Shown here piece by piece: positions 32,991-41,748 of a DNA stretch of 43,588 nucleotides (positions are counted from its first letter, which is position 1; every line of letters starts with the position of its first letter). This stretch comes from JBCCCJ01 sp039029315 (lineage in GTDB: Bacteria; Bacteroidota; Bacteroidia; J057), in assembly GCA_039029315.1 (NCBI GenBank), contig JBCCGK010000100.1, forward strand, positions 1 through 43,588, written 5' to 3'. A program made the translations under genes and the position numbers. Under the pieces are notes generated by a model that was not told the DNA's origin, did not search any database, and saw only the letters and a list, made by a program, of their open reading frames with translations.

Positions 32991-35954
32991 ATGTACCTCA
33001 ACTGTCACTCTCACTTTAGCCTTCGATATGGAACCCTTTCCGTAGAAGAATTGGTGAAACTGGCTGTTGAGCATAGGATCCCCGCGCTCGCCCTGACGGA
33101 CATTCACAATACCTCTGCTTGCTATGATTTTGTGCAAGTCTGCCGCAAAGCAGGAATTCACCCCGTCATCGGCATGGAATTCCGCAAAGGAGATCAACTC
33201 CTCTACGTCGCATTGGCCCGCAATCTTAACGGTTTCCGTGAGATCAATGAGTTTTACAGCCGCTATGCCCTCCAACATCGGGACTTCCCGGAATTGCCGC
33301 CTTACTGGTCGGAAGTCTATGTGATCTATCCCTGGAACCGAAGAGATGAAGTCAGCCTGAGCGAACATGAGTTTCTCGGCATTCATCCCTCTCAGGTGAG
33401 GCAGTTGTTGCGCTCCCGCTATCGACACAGACACGATAAATTGGTCTTGCTCCAGCCATTGACCTTTGTAGACAAGCGAGGGCATAATATCCATCGCCTC
33501 TTACGGTCGATTGATCACAATGTGCTTCTAAGTAAATTGCTACAGGCAAATCAGGCGGGAGATGAAGAAGCCTTTGTGCCGCCAGATCGCTTGCGGGAGA
33601 TCTTTGCCGACTATCGTTTCATTCTGGACAATTCCGAGAAGCTTCTGAGCAATTGCAGTTTCAATTTCATTTTTGGGCAGCGACGATCACGACAGACATT
33701 CACCGGGGGCAAATATGATGACATGCTGCTGCTGGAAAAACTCGCCCATGAAGGCATGGAGCGGCGTTATGGTCGGGCACATCCCGAAGCCATGAAGCGG
33801 ATCTCCAATGAACTAGAGATCATCGATCAACTGGATTTCAATGCTTATTTCCTCATTACCTGGGATATGGTGATGTATGGACGATCTCGTGGATTCTTTC
33901 ACGTAGGACGGGGGAGTGGAGCCAATAGTATTGTGTCTTATTGTCTGGGGATTACGGATGTAGATCCCATAGAGCTGGATCTGTATTTTGAACGATTTCT
34001 CAATCCCAAACGGAGTTCCCCCCCAGATTTTGATGTGGATTTTTCCTGGAAAGATCGGGACCATGTGATCGACTATGCCCTGAAACGCTATCGACATACC
34101 CATGCCTCTTTGCTAGCTACTTATACCTGCTTTCGGGACAGAGGTATTATTCGAGAGCTGGGAAAAGTCTTTGGCTTGCCCAAACATGAGATTGACCGCC
34201 TGGCTTCACGACACGTGCCACGACCGGCGGATATGGACAAACTGTCGAAACAAGTTCTGCATTATGCAGGTCTGATGGAAGGCATTCCCAATCATCTGAG
34301 TATTCATGCAGGTGGGATTCTCATTTCCGAAGCGCCCATCCACAGTTATACGGCTACCAACATGCCCCCGAAGGGTTTTCCTATCACCCATTTCGACATG
34401 TATGTGGCTGAAGAGATCGGCTTACACAAATTTGACATCCTGAGCCAGCGCGGATTGGGACATATCCAGGAAAGCGTACAAATCATCTCGGAGACGCGAC
34501 GGGAATTGATCGATATACAGGATGTGGATCGCTGCAAACAAGATCCGCAGGTCCGTAAGCTTCTGTCGGAAGCGCGCACAGTCGGCTGCTTCTACATTGA
34601 ATCTCCTGCCATGCGCATGCTTCTGCAAAAACTTCATTGTGAGGATTACTCGACGCTGGTGGCCGCGAGTTCGATCATTCGACCCGGAGTAGCCAGTTCA
34701 GGCATGATGCGCGCTTATATCGAGCGGCACAATGGAAAACTCTTTGCCTATGCACATCCGCGACTCAAGGAGCTATTGGAAGAGACACATGGCATCATGG
34801 TCTATCAGGAGGACGTGATCAAGGTGGTGCATGGCTTTGCGGGTTTAGACCTGGCAGATGCTGATTTGCTGAGGCGTGCTATGTCTGGAAAGTCCCGCCA
34901 CAAGCGGGAGTTTCTGGATGTGCGAGAGAAGTATTTTTCGGCTTGCCGGGAGAGAGGCTACCCAGATGATGTGGTGGTAGAACTGTGGCGACAGATAGAG
35001 AGTTTTGCTGGCTATTCCTTTTCCAAGGCACATTCGGCCAGTTTCGCAGTCGAAAGTTTTCAGAGTCTCTATCTCAAAGCCTACTATCCTCTGGAGTTCA
35101 TGGTCGCTGTGATCAACAATTTCGGCGGCTTCTATGACACAGAACTCTATCTGCATGAAGCCCGGCAATGGGGCGCCATCATTCATCCGCCTTGTGTCAA
35201 CCAAAGCACTTACTTGACTCGATTGGTAGGACAAGACATCTATCTTGGCTTTGTGCACATGAAGGACCTGTCCGAAAAGTTATCCAAAGGCATTGAGCAA
35301 GAGCGCAAACAGCGAGGTATCTTCAAGGATTTGGCGGATTTTACCCGACGCTTGCCAGTAAGTCGGGAGCAATTGACGTTACTGGCGCGTGTGGGAGCCT
35401 TTCGATTCACAGGTCTTTCCAAGCCGCACTTGCTCTGGGATTTGCAACTCCACCTCAAACCCAGAGGCAAGGCAAAGCAAGCTGAAGTCTTGTTCGCTCC
35501 AGAAGGAGGCGTTTTCCAACTGCCGGAATTCGAACAACAGCCTTTGGAAGATGCCTATGATGAGATGGAATTGCTGGGATTTCCTTTGTGTTCTCCCTTT
35601 GATTTATTGCCTGGAATGCCAGAAGGTTGCATTTCCTCCAGCCAATTTCCGCAGCATGATCAGCAGATTGCCAGCATTCCCGGCTATCTGATCAACATCA
35701 AACAGATCAAGACCAAACGCAATGACCGCATGCAGTTTGCGCATTTTGTCGATCAGAGAGGCGACATGTTTGATGCGACCCTCTTCCCGGAAGCGGTAGC
35801 GAAATACCCCTTTACCGGTCGGGGTATCTATCTGATGAGTGGCAAAATCGTCAAAGAGTTTGGTGTCTATACCATCGAAGTTCACAGCATGAAAAAACTC
35901 TTGTTCACACCTGACTCTCGCCAGATTGGGGAGCGCTGGGAGCAGCAGGCTTGA
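32991..35954 (+). CDS. DNA polymerase III alpha-like (short, accessory DnaE type)
   Basis: The 987-residue protein starts at 32991 (MYLNCHSHFSLRYG), the usual opening of the PHP domain; 19 extra in-frame codons upstream are AT-rich leader. PHP motifs CHSHFS and ALTDIHN are followed by the polymerase core with GRGSGANSIVSYCL and the catalytic aspartates in PPDFDVDFSW. YQEDVIKVVHGFAG and YSFSKAHSASFAV lie in the palm/fingers and beta-binding region, and an OB fold near the C-terminus. It is about 150-200 residues shorter than replicative DnaE and resembles the accessory DnaE2-like enzymes used in translesion synthesis. No imuA or imuB gene is adjacent in this window. It ends 1 bp before the convergent esterase gene. 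Confidence 0.85.
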   Translation: MYLNCHSHFSLRYGTLSVEELVKLAVEHRIPALALTDIHNTSACYDFVQVCRKAGIHPVIGMEFRKGDQLLYVALARNLNGFREINEFYSRYALQHRDFPELPPYWSEVYVIYPWNRRDEVSLSEHEFLGIHPSQVRQLLRSRYRHRHDKLVLLQPLTFVDKRGHNIHRLLRSIDHNVLLSKLLQANQAGDEEAFVPPDRLREIFADYRFILDNSEKLLSNCSFNFIFGQRRSRQTFTGGKYDDMLLLEKLAHEGMERRYGRAHPEAMKRISNELEIIDQLDFNAYFLITWDMVMYGRSRGFFHVGRGSGANSIVSYCLGITDVDPIELDLYFERFLNPKRSSPPDFDVDFSWKDRDHVIDYALKRYRHTHASLLATYTCFRDRGIIRELGKVFGLPKHEIDRLASRHVPRPADMDKLSKQVLHYAGLMEGIPNHLSIHAGGILISEAPIHSYTATNMPPKGFPITHFDMYVAEEIGLHKFDILSQRGLGHIQESVQIISETRRELIDIQDVDRCKQDPQVRKLLSEARTVGCFYIESPAMRMLLQKLHCEDYSTLVAASSIIRPGVASSGMMRAYIERHNGKLFAYAHPRLKELLEETHGIMVYQEDVIKVVHGFAGLDLADADLLRRAMSGKSRHKREFLDVREKYFSACRERGYPDDVVVELWRQIESFAGYSFSKAHSASFAVESFQSLYLKAYYPLEFMVAVINNFGGFYDTELYLHEARQWGAIIHPPCVNQSTYLTRLVGQDIYLGFVHMKDLSEKLSKGIEQERKQRGIFKDLADFTRRLPVSREQLTLLARVGAFRFTGLSKPHLLWDLQLHLKPRGKAKQAEVLFAPEGGVFQLPEFEQQPLEDAYDEMELLGFPLCSPFDLLPGMPEGCISSSQFPQHDQQIASIPGYLINIKQIKTKRNDRMQFAHFVDQRGDMFDATLFPEAVAKYPFTGRGIYLMSGKIVKEFGVYTIEVHSMKKLLFTPDSRQIGERWEQQA

Positions 35955-35955
35955 C

Positions 35956-37179
35956 CTACCTCACCATCACCTTCTCATGAAAGCGTCTGCCGCTCCGCTG
36001 ATCTGTGAGCACCACCACATAGGCACCAGCTTTCACAGCCAGATCTGCCACAGGCAATTCTGACTGGCGAAGATCTGATTGCCCAAATACCTGCTGCCCC
36101 GTTAGAGAATACATCGCCAGATCATATTGTGTGATCTCTGCCGTAACCCGAACGCGGAATGAGCCAGAAATCGGATTGGGAAAAACATCCAACACATCTG
36201 CCAGCATGTCATCATCGATAGCTGTGGCAGTAGATTCACAAATAATCTCTTCCAAAAAGATAACCGATTCATGCAGAATCGTATCATAGTCCGTTAGCAT
36301 AAAACTTACATGACCGCTACTGCCAGGAATGAGGTGCAATTGATTCTTGACGCCTATCGTATCAGCCACCTCTTTCATTTCACAACTGCCGTAGAGAAAG
36401 ACAGGAAAGGCCACTGCATTCGTGGTGCCATATCCACAAGGGACCACCGGGTCATTTTCATCATGAGCACTGTAGAAGGGCGGATCTTCCGCATCGATCC
36501 AATGATCCCGAAGCAGTGCACCAGAGTAATTGAGCAGTCCCTGTACATTGGAAGAGTGCTGTGTATTGGCACTGCTGTTTCCCTCAAATCCTCCATGCGC
36601 CTCCATATGGTCCAGGACATATTGAGGAACATCATCCGTTGTATCCATCATCGCCAAATGGCTGGCAGTAATGCCTCCCGCAGACGTTCCCCCAACAAAA
36701 ACCATATTGGTATCAACCTGGTAGACATTGTTGGTCGCAGCATCCTCTTTGAAGAACCGTACAGCAGCCCGCATATCATTGATCGCCATGACCACCTCTT
36801 CGGCAATCTGTATCGAATCAAAGACAAAAGCATCCATGAGCCGATATTCAATGGTAGCAGCCACATAGCCCCTTTTCGCCAGATCTTTGCACATAGTGGT
36901 GAACTCCGACCGATTGCCGAAAATAAAGCTTCCCCCATGAGCGAGGATGACTAATGGACGGCTTGCTACTGTATCCCCAACTGGTTCATAGATATCCATG
37001 ATCAGCGTATAAGGATTGCCCCCAATCGTATTGGCCTGACCGAACTGAACACTCAGGCTGGACTGAGTCTCCGTGAATACTTCATTGATATATCGGTTGC
37101 CATCACACACAGACTGCGCACATACCAAAGAAAAAAATCCCACAAACACCAGACTGACAAAAAGAATAAATCGTTTCAT
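35956..37179 (-). CDS. Secreted esterase/lipase with T9SS type A sorting domain
   Basis: The 407-residue protein has a signal peptide (about 1-22). Its alpha/beta-hydrolase domain has HGGSF (81-85, oxyanion hole) and nucleophile Ser166 in GGTSAGG, resembling hormone-sensitive-lipase/carboxylesterase-type enzymes. A C-terminal T9SS sorting domain follows (about 333-407; DVFPNPISGSFRVRV, GAYVVVLTD, ending KVMVR). It is probably exported to the cell surface or medium to hydrolyse esters of unknown kind. It converges with the polymerase gene and has no operon partner. Confidence 0.88.
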   Translation of the reverse strand: MKRFILFVSLVFVGFFSLVCAQSVCDGNRYINEVFTETQSSLSVQFGQANTIGGNPYTLIMDIYEPVGDTVASRPLVILAHGGSFIFGNRSEFTTMCKDLAKRGYVAATIEYRLMDAFVFDSIQIAEEVVMAINDMRAAVRFFKEDAATNNVYQVDTNMVFVGGTSAGGITASHLAMMDTTDDVPQYVLDHMEAHGGFEGNSSANTQHSSNVQGLLNYSGALLRDHWIDAEDPPFYSAHDENDPVVPCGYGTTNAVAFPVFLYGSCEMKEVADTIGVKNQLHLIPGSSGHVSFMLTDYDTILHESVIFLEEIICESTATAIDDDMLADVLDVFPNPISGSFRVRVTAEITQYDLAMYSLTGQQVFGQSDLRQSELPVADLAVKAGAYVVVLTDQRSGRRFHEKVMVR

Positions 37180-37252
37180 GTATATTGACTTAGATGAACA
37201 CTTCTTATGATGAATTGAGTCGGTTTATCACATACAAATCAAGCACTAAATT

Positions 37253-37576
37253 ATGGCATTTTCAGCAGATTATTTGGAATTCATTCTGGATCAGTTTCAG
37301 GAATTTGGAGAGATAACACACAAAAAGATGTTTGGAGGCGTCGGCTTCTACAAAGATGGAACCATGTTTGGCGGCATCATGGGCGGCGAACTCCACCTCA
37401 AAGTCAATGACGAAACCCGCCCGATCTTTGAAGCCGAGGGCATGGAACCATTTTTTCATGGCGGCAAGAAAAAGAGTTTGCCCACATACTACAAAGTCCC
37501 CGCAAACATCGTTGAAGACAGCAGCCAATTGGCCATCTGGGCCGAGCGCGCCTATCAGGCAGCGATAGGGAAGTGA
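37253..37576 (+). CDS. TfoX/Sxy N-terminal domain protein
   Basis: The 107-residue protein is a TfoX N-terminal domain on its own: FGEITHKKMFGGVGFYKDG and MFGGIMGGELHLKV are typical. In gamma-proteobacteria the domain belongs to a competence regulator, but stand-alone forms in Bacteroidota have no proven role. No competence gene is near. Confidence 0.85.
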   Translation: MAFSADYLEFILDQFQEFGEITHKKMFGGVGFYKDGTMFGGIMGGELHLKVNDETRPIFEAEGMEPFFHGGKKKSLPTYYKVPANIVEDSSQLAIWAERAYQAAIGK

Positions 37577-37738
37577 GGGAGGTATATGGTATGCGAATCA
37601 GGGGGTAGTGATATTTTTTAATTACCTGTCAATCAGCTCGTTTATGGGTATAGAGTATGTGGTATAAGGCTAGACCTTGAAGAATTTAGTCAGCTCAACA
37701 TCTAGCCCTATACCCTTATTCCCATATACCTCTTACCC
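37574..37738. repeat. Inverted repeat, GGTATA/AGGCTAGA family, copy 2
   Basis: GGTATAAGGCTAGA at about 37661-37674 pairs with TCTAGCCCTATACC at about 37701-37714. The outer arms (GAGGTATATGG-like and CCATATACCTC) also match, around an AT-rich core. The arm sequences resemble the repeat at 12387-12494. It is non-coding. Confidence 0.55.
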
Positions 37739-37740
37739 CT

Positions 37741-38000
37741 TTCTTGGGCGTGTCGGCCCCTCGGCTGATAGCCTTCGGAGCCGTCGCTGTCTTCCGGTCT
37801 CCGCTTCGCTCTGGTCCTCCGCCACCATCTCTCCCACCATCCCCGGACGTCACCTGCAGACAGCTCACGCCCCGCAAGCCATCGCTACGGATCGACCTCG
37901 GAGCTTTCGCCTGGCCCAACACACAGGAAGAACCTCCATATCCCCCAGACACCTCGGAGGACCGCCAACACACCAGCTGCCAATACCTCCGAGGAAGCCG
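37741..38000. other. Strongly GC-rich, probably non-coding segment
   Basis: About 260 bases have a GC content near 60%, clearly above the neighbouring genes. Open frames exist on both strands, but their products are Pro/Arg/Ser-rich, lack any family features and overlap one another, as expected from composition alone. Local inverse pairs occur, such as CGGCT/AGCCG around 37761-37782 and GGTCCTCCG (37813-37821) with CGGAGGACC (37954-37962). It may be a structured RNA or a repeat unit; nothing more can be said from sequence. Confidence 0.5.
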
Positions 38001-38044
38001 ACTCAACTTTTTTCCCTAACTTCCCTTCTTAACCCCAAGCCCTC

Positions 38045-40135
38045 ATGAACAACTCCTATCTGTTCTTGCCAATTTGTCTATGCCTCCTCGCCTGCCAACC
38101 CAATACTTCTGACCAAACCCGGATCATCTGGGACAGCTGGGGAGTCCCCCATGTCTACGCACAAAACGAAACCGAACTCTTCTATGCCCAGGGATGGGCG
38201 CAGATGCATAATCACGCCAATACCATCCTCGAATTGTATGGCACCTCCCGAGGAAGAGCCGCCGAATACTGGGGCTCCAACCATCTGGCCAGTGATATCC
38301 TGATCCATAAACTAGGATTTCCTGAACTCGCCAAAACCTGGAAAGCAGGTCAGACCCCGGAGCATGTGGCGCGTTTGCAAGCCTTTGTCGATGGCATGAA
38401 TGCCTATGTTACAGCCCATCCCAAGGCCATCAAGCCAGAGAATGAGCCTGTTCTACCCATCACCATCGATGATCCCAATTTGCATGGCTTGTTCGTCTTC
38501 TATTCCCGCTTCGTTGGGGGAGGCGAACTAGGGACCATCCAGCAATGGCAGGACATCGGCTCGAACACCTATGCCATTGGCCCTTCCCGCTCAGCCAGTG
38601 GCAAGGCCATGTTGGTGCAGAATCCACACCTGCCCTGGTTTGGCGAGTTCCTCTTCTTTGAGTGGCACGCCAATGCCCCCGGCATCAATACCTATGGGGT
38701 GAATCTGGTGGGCTTCCCCGGATTCGGGATCGCCTTCAATGAACACTTAGGCTGGAGCCACACCAACAATACCATCGACAATGCAGATTCCTATGAATTG
38801 ACCTTGCAGGGAGATGGCTATCTGCTCGATGGAGAAGAAAAGGCCTTCGAAAAAAGCAGTGTGAGCCTGAAAATCAAGACACTGGATGGGCAATTTTCTG
38901 AACAGGAAATCGAACTGCTTCGCTCTGAACATGGAGCCGTCCTCAAAAAAGGGAATACCAAAGCCATTGCTATCCGCTTCCCGGCACAGGATCGGGTGCG
39001 GGCCAGTGAGCAGTGGTGGCGCATGTCGACTGCGACAAGTTTTGACGAATTTGAGGCTGCGCTCAAAGAAGAAGAAATCCCCTTCTGGAATGTCATGTAT
39101 GCCGATAAGGCCGGCAATATCTTCTATCTCTTCAATGGCCATGTCCCCAAGCGAAGCAGGGGAGATTTTGCCTATTGGAATCGCATTATCCCTGGCGACG
39201 ATTCAGAAGATATCTGGACAGATGTGCATCCCTATGAAGATCTTCCCAAGATCAAGAATCCTAAGCAGGACTGGCTCCAAAATGCCAATGATCCGCCCTG
39301 GACCAGCACATGGCCCATGGAGTTGAAGCCAGCAGACTTTCCTGCATACATGTCTCCTGTCAATATGCCGCACTATTTTCGCCCTCAGCGATCCGTACGG
39401 ATGTTGGCGGAAGATGAGTCGATCACATTTGATGAACTGGTGGAATACAAACTCTCTACACGCCTGGAGATGGCTGACCGTTTGCTCGACGATTTGGCAG
39501 TCGCAGTTGAAGCAAGCGATAACCATCTGGCCAAAAGAGCGATGACTGTCCTTCAAGACTGGGATCGTGAAACCAATATGGACAGCAAGGGTGCAGTTTT
39601 GTTTGAGAAATGGGCATATCGACTCGGACCAAACAATCCTGCGGTTTATGCTATTCCATATGATCAGGAACATCATTTGACAACGCCTGATGGGCTGGCA
39701 GATCCTGTCCAGGCGGTCAATCATCTGGTAGAAGCTGCGAAAGAAATCAATAATCAAGGAGAGAACTTAAGTGTCCTTTGGGGAAAGAAAAATCTAGTGA
39801 AACGAGGAGAATACGATCTGCCTAGTAATGGTGCAAGCGGGGCATTAGGTGCTTTTCGTGTTGCTAGCACAAGCCGTGGTGAAGATGGCAAAAACTACGT
39901 ACGAGCAGGAGACTCTTGGGTAAGTGTGATTGAATTTGGAGACAAAGTTCGTGCAAAAGTTTTACTCAGCTATGGGAATGCAACTCAGCAGAGATCGCGG
40001 CATAATGGAGATCAACTGGTACTCTTTGCGAAGAAAGAATTTCGTGATGCCTTATTTTATCGGGAGGATCTGACGTTTGAAAAAGTCGAGCGGACTGAGT
40101 TCTTGAATGAAGATGGAAACTTTTCTGACTTTTGA
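38045..40135 (+). CDS. Penicillin-acylase-family (Ntn-hydrolase) lipoprotein
   Basis: The 696-residue protein has a lipobox (LCLLACQPN, Cys17) and follows the penicillin acylase layout. There is an alpha-chain region starting IIWDSWGVPHVYAQNETELFYAQG, then the autocleavage site Gly172/Ser173 in QDIGSNTYAIG, where Ser173 becomes the N-terminal nucleophile of the beta chain. NPHLPW and HTNNTIDNADSYELT follow. Such enzymes hydrolyse amide bonds of acyl side chains, including acyl-homoserine lactones in some members; the substrate cannot be told. It is anchored in the envelope. Confidence 0.88.
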   Translation: MNNSYLFLPICLCLLACQPNTSDQTRIIWDSWGVPHVYAQNETELFYAQGWAQMHNHANTILELYGTSRGRAAEYWGSNHLASDILIHKLGFPELAKTWKAGQTPEHVARLQAFVDGMNAYVTAHPKAIKPENEPVLPITIDDPNLHGLFVFYSRFVGGGELGTIQQWQDIGSNTYAIGPSRSASGKAMLVQNPHLPWFGEFLFFEWHANAPGINTYGVNLVGFPGFGIAFNEHLGWSHTNNTIDNADSYELTLQGDGYLLDGEEKAFEKSSVSLKIKTLDGQFSEQEIELLRSEHGAVLKKGNTKAIAIRFPAQDRVRASEQWWRMSTATSFDEFEAALKEEEIPFWNVMYADKAGNIFYLFNGHVPKRSRGDFAYWNRIIPGDDSEDIWTDVHPYEDLPKIKNPKQDWLQNANDPPWTSTWPMELKPADFPAYMSPVNMPHYFRPQRSVRMLAEDESITFDELVEYKLSTRLEMADRLLDDLAVAVEASDNHLAKRAMTVLQDWDRETNMDSKGAVLFEKWAYRLGPNNPAVYAIPYDQEHHLTTPDGLADPVQAVNHLVEAAKEINNQGENLSVLWGKKNLVKRGEYDLPSNGASGALGAFRVASTSRGEDGKNYVRAGDSWVSVIEFGDKVRAKVLLSYGNATQQRSRHNGDQLVLFAKKEFRDALFYREDLTFEKVERTEFLNEDGNFSDF

Positions 40136-40271
40136 AAAAAGCCCTTGAGAAATAGAAGACAGAGGCAACAAGCCACAGAGAAATTAGCCAATCTGGACGA
40201 CTCTGTGCCACTGTGCTCCCACCAACATTACATTTCGATGCAGTCGATGAACCAAGTCATGATGGAAGTGA
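40136..40271. other. Convergent intergenic gap with CACAGAG dyad
   Basis: CCACAGAG at about 40173 and CTCTGTGC at about 40201 form an inverted pair between the convergent acylase and aldehyde dehydrogenase genes. It could serve as a terminator for either strand; no T run is clear. Confidence 0.3.
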
Positions 40272-41645
40272 TCATGTCCAGATCCCATTGAGATGGAAAG
40301 CCTTGGGTTGTGCAAAGCTCCGAACGCCTAGATATGATAGAGTCGTGCCAATGCCTGAGTGTTGGCGGCCTGACCAGGGGAGGCCCGGACGCAGGCGATC
40401 ACAACAATTCCAGTAAACTGTGCCGGTCCGCATCTGACGCAAGATGGGTTCGGCACTCTTCCATTGATCGGCATAGACAGCAGCCGTCAGGCCATATTGG
40501 GTATCCTGCATCAGCTCGATGGCTTCTGCATCGTCTTTGACGGCTTGTATCCCAATTATTGGCCCAAAAGACTCTTCTGTCATGATCTCCATGCTGTGGG
40601 TGACATCTCCGAGCACAGTGGGAATGAAATAGTAGCCCTTGTCCCGCCAGCGTTCTTCTCCGGCAAGAATTTCTGCTCCTTTGATGACAGCATCTCCTAC
40701 CTGTTTTTGCAGGAATTCGACCTGTGCCTTTCGGGCCAGTGGACCGATGAAGGTATCCTCAGCCAGTGGGTCGCCTATCTTGAAGGTTTTTGTTTCTGCT
40801 ACAAATGCCTCCGTAAATGCCTCATAGAGAGAGTGGTGTACATAAATTCGCTCAACAGCACAGCAGCTTTGTCCTGCATTATAGAAAGCTCCTTCTGCTG
40901 CAGCCTGTGCAACTGCTGCAATGTTTTTGTTATCGGCAGAGACATATAGGGGATCTTTGCCTCCCAACTCCATCTGGCAGGGGACCATCTTCTTTGCGAC
41001 ACGTTCATAGATGTATTGCCCTGTGCGATTAGAGCCAGTGAAGAAGTATCCATCCAATGGCAAATCGAGCATAGCTTCACCTGCTTCTTTGCCACCAGTA
41101 ACCATTTGGAAGACATTGCGGGGAATGCCTGCCTGATGAAGCAATTCTTCAATTTTTAGCCCTGTAAGTGTGGCATATTCAGAGGGTTTGTACATCACAG
41201 AGTTGCCTGCAAGCAAAGCCGGGATAAAGACATTTACCCCCACCAGATAGGGATAATTCCATGCAGAGATATTACCGACTACTCCCAGTGGGTCCCATCT
41301 GATCATTTGGCCATTGCCAGCTTCCTGCTCGATCCATTCATCTGCCAGATATTTCTCTGCATGTTCCAAAAACCATGAGATTCGGCTGCGTGCGCCTTGC
41401 ACTTCCCCTTTGGCTTGATTGAGTGGCTTGCCCATCTCGCTGGTGAGGGTATGCGCGAGATCATCCTGTTGTTGATCCAGCAGTTCATAAAATCGTTCGA
41501 TCGCTTTTAGCCTTTCACGCATGGAAATTTTTGCCCACCTTCTTTGTCCATCAGCAAGGACTTCCCATACTGATTGGATCACTTCAGGACTGTCTACCTC
41601 TACTTCAGAGATAATCTGCTCAGTTGCCGGATTGATGATCTTCAT
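40272..41645 (-). CDS. NAD(P)-dependent aldehyde dehydrogenase (succinate-semialdehyde-like)
   Basis: The 457-residue protein has the full aldehyde dehydrogenase fold: N-terminal substrate region, the cofactor loop NISAWNYP (125-132), FTGSNRTGQ (202-210), Glu226 in MELGGKDP and catalytic Cys261 in NAGQSCCAVER. The short 457-residue length and the INPATEQIISEV start match the class annotated as succinate-semialdehyde or broad aldehyde dehydrogenases. It is cytoplasmic. No partner gene is adjacent; the OmpA gene is divergent. Confidence 0.9.
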   Translation of the reverse strand: MKIINPATEQIISEVEVDSPEVIQSVWEVLADGQRRWAKISMRERLKAIERFYELLDQQQDDLAHTLTSEMGKPLNQAKGEVQGARSRISWFLEHAEKYLADEWIEQEAGNGQMIRWDPLGVVGNISAWNYPYLVGVNVFIPALLAGNSVMYKPSEYATLTGLKIEELLHQAGIPRNVFQMVTGGKEAGEAMLDLPLDGYFFTGSNRTGQYIYERVAKKMVPCQMELGGKDPLYVSADNKNIAAVAQAAAEGAFYNAGQSCCAVERIYVHHSLYEAFTEAFVAETKTFKIGDPLAEDTFIGPLARKAQVEFLQKQVGDAVIKGAEILAGEERWRDKGYYFIPTVLGDVTHSMEIMTEESFGPIIGIQAVKDDAEAIELMQDTQYGLTAAVYADQWKSAEPILRQMRTGTVYWNCCDRLRPGLPWSGRQHSGIGTTLSYLGVRSFAQPKAFHLNGIWT

Positions 41646-41748
41646 TGCTTTCTCGATTTGTGCCCCAAACTAATGAAAAACCCATGTTCTTCCATACGAC
41701 TCTGCCAACTTTTCTGTATCTTTTGAGCATTCCTGTTATTTATTACAT

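Noticed and set aside
36310..36954. A 214-codon open frame opposite the T9SS esterase gene
   Set aside because: It overlaps a clearly functional gene and has no recognisable features.
37677..38048. Overlapping open frames of 90-120 codons in the GC-rich segment
   Set aside because: They occur on both strands at once, have low-complexity Pro/Arg/Ser products and no start signals; composition explains them.
40136..40271. A CRISPR-like or phage attachment site at the CACAGAG repeats
   Set aside because: There is only one inverted pair, without spacers or an integrase gene nearby.
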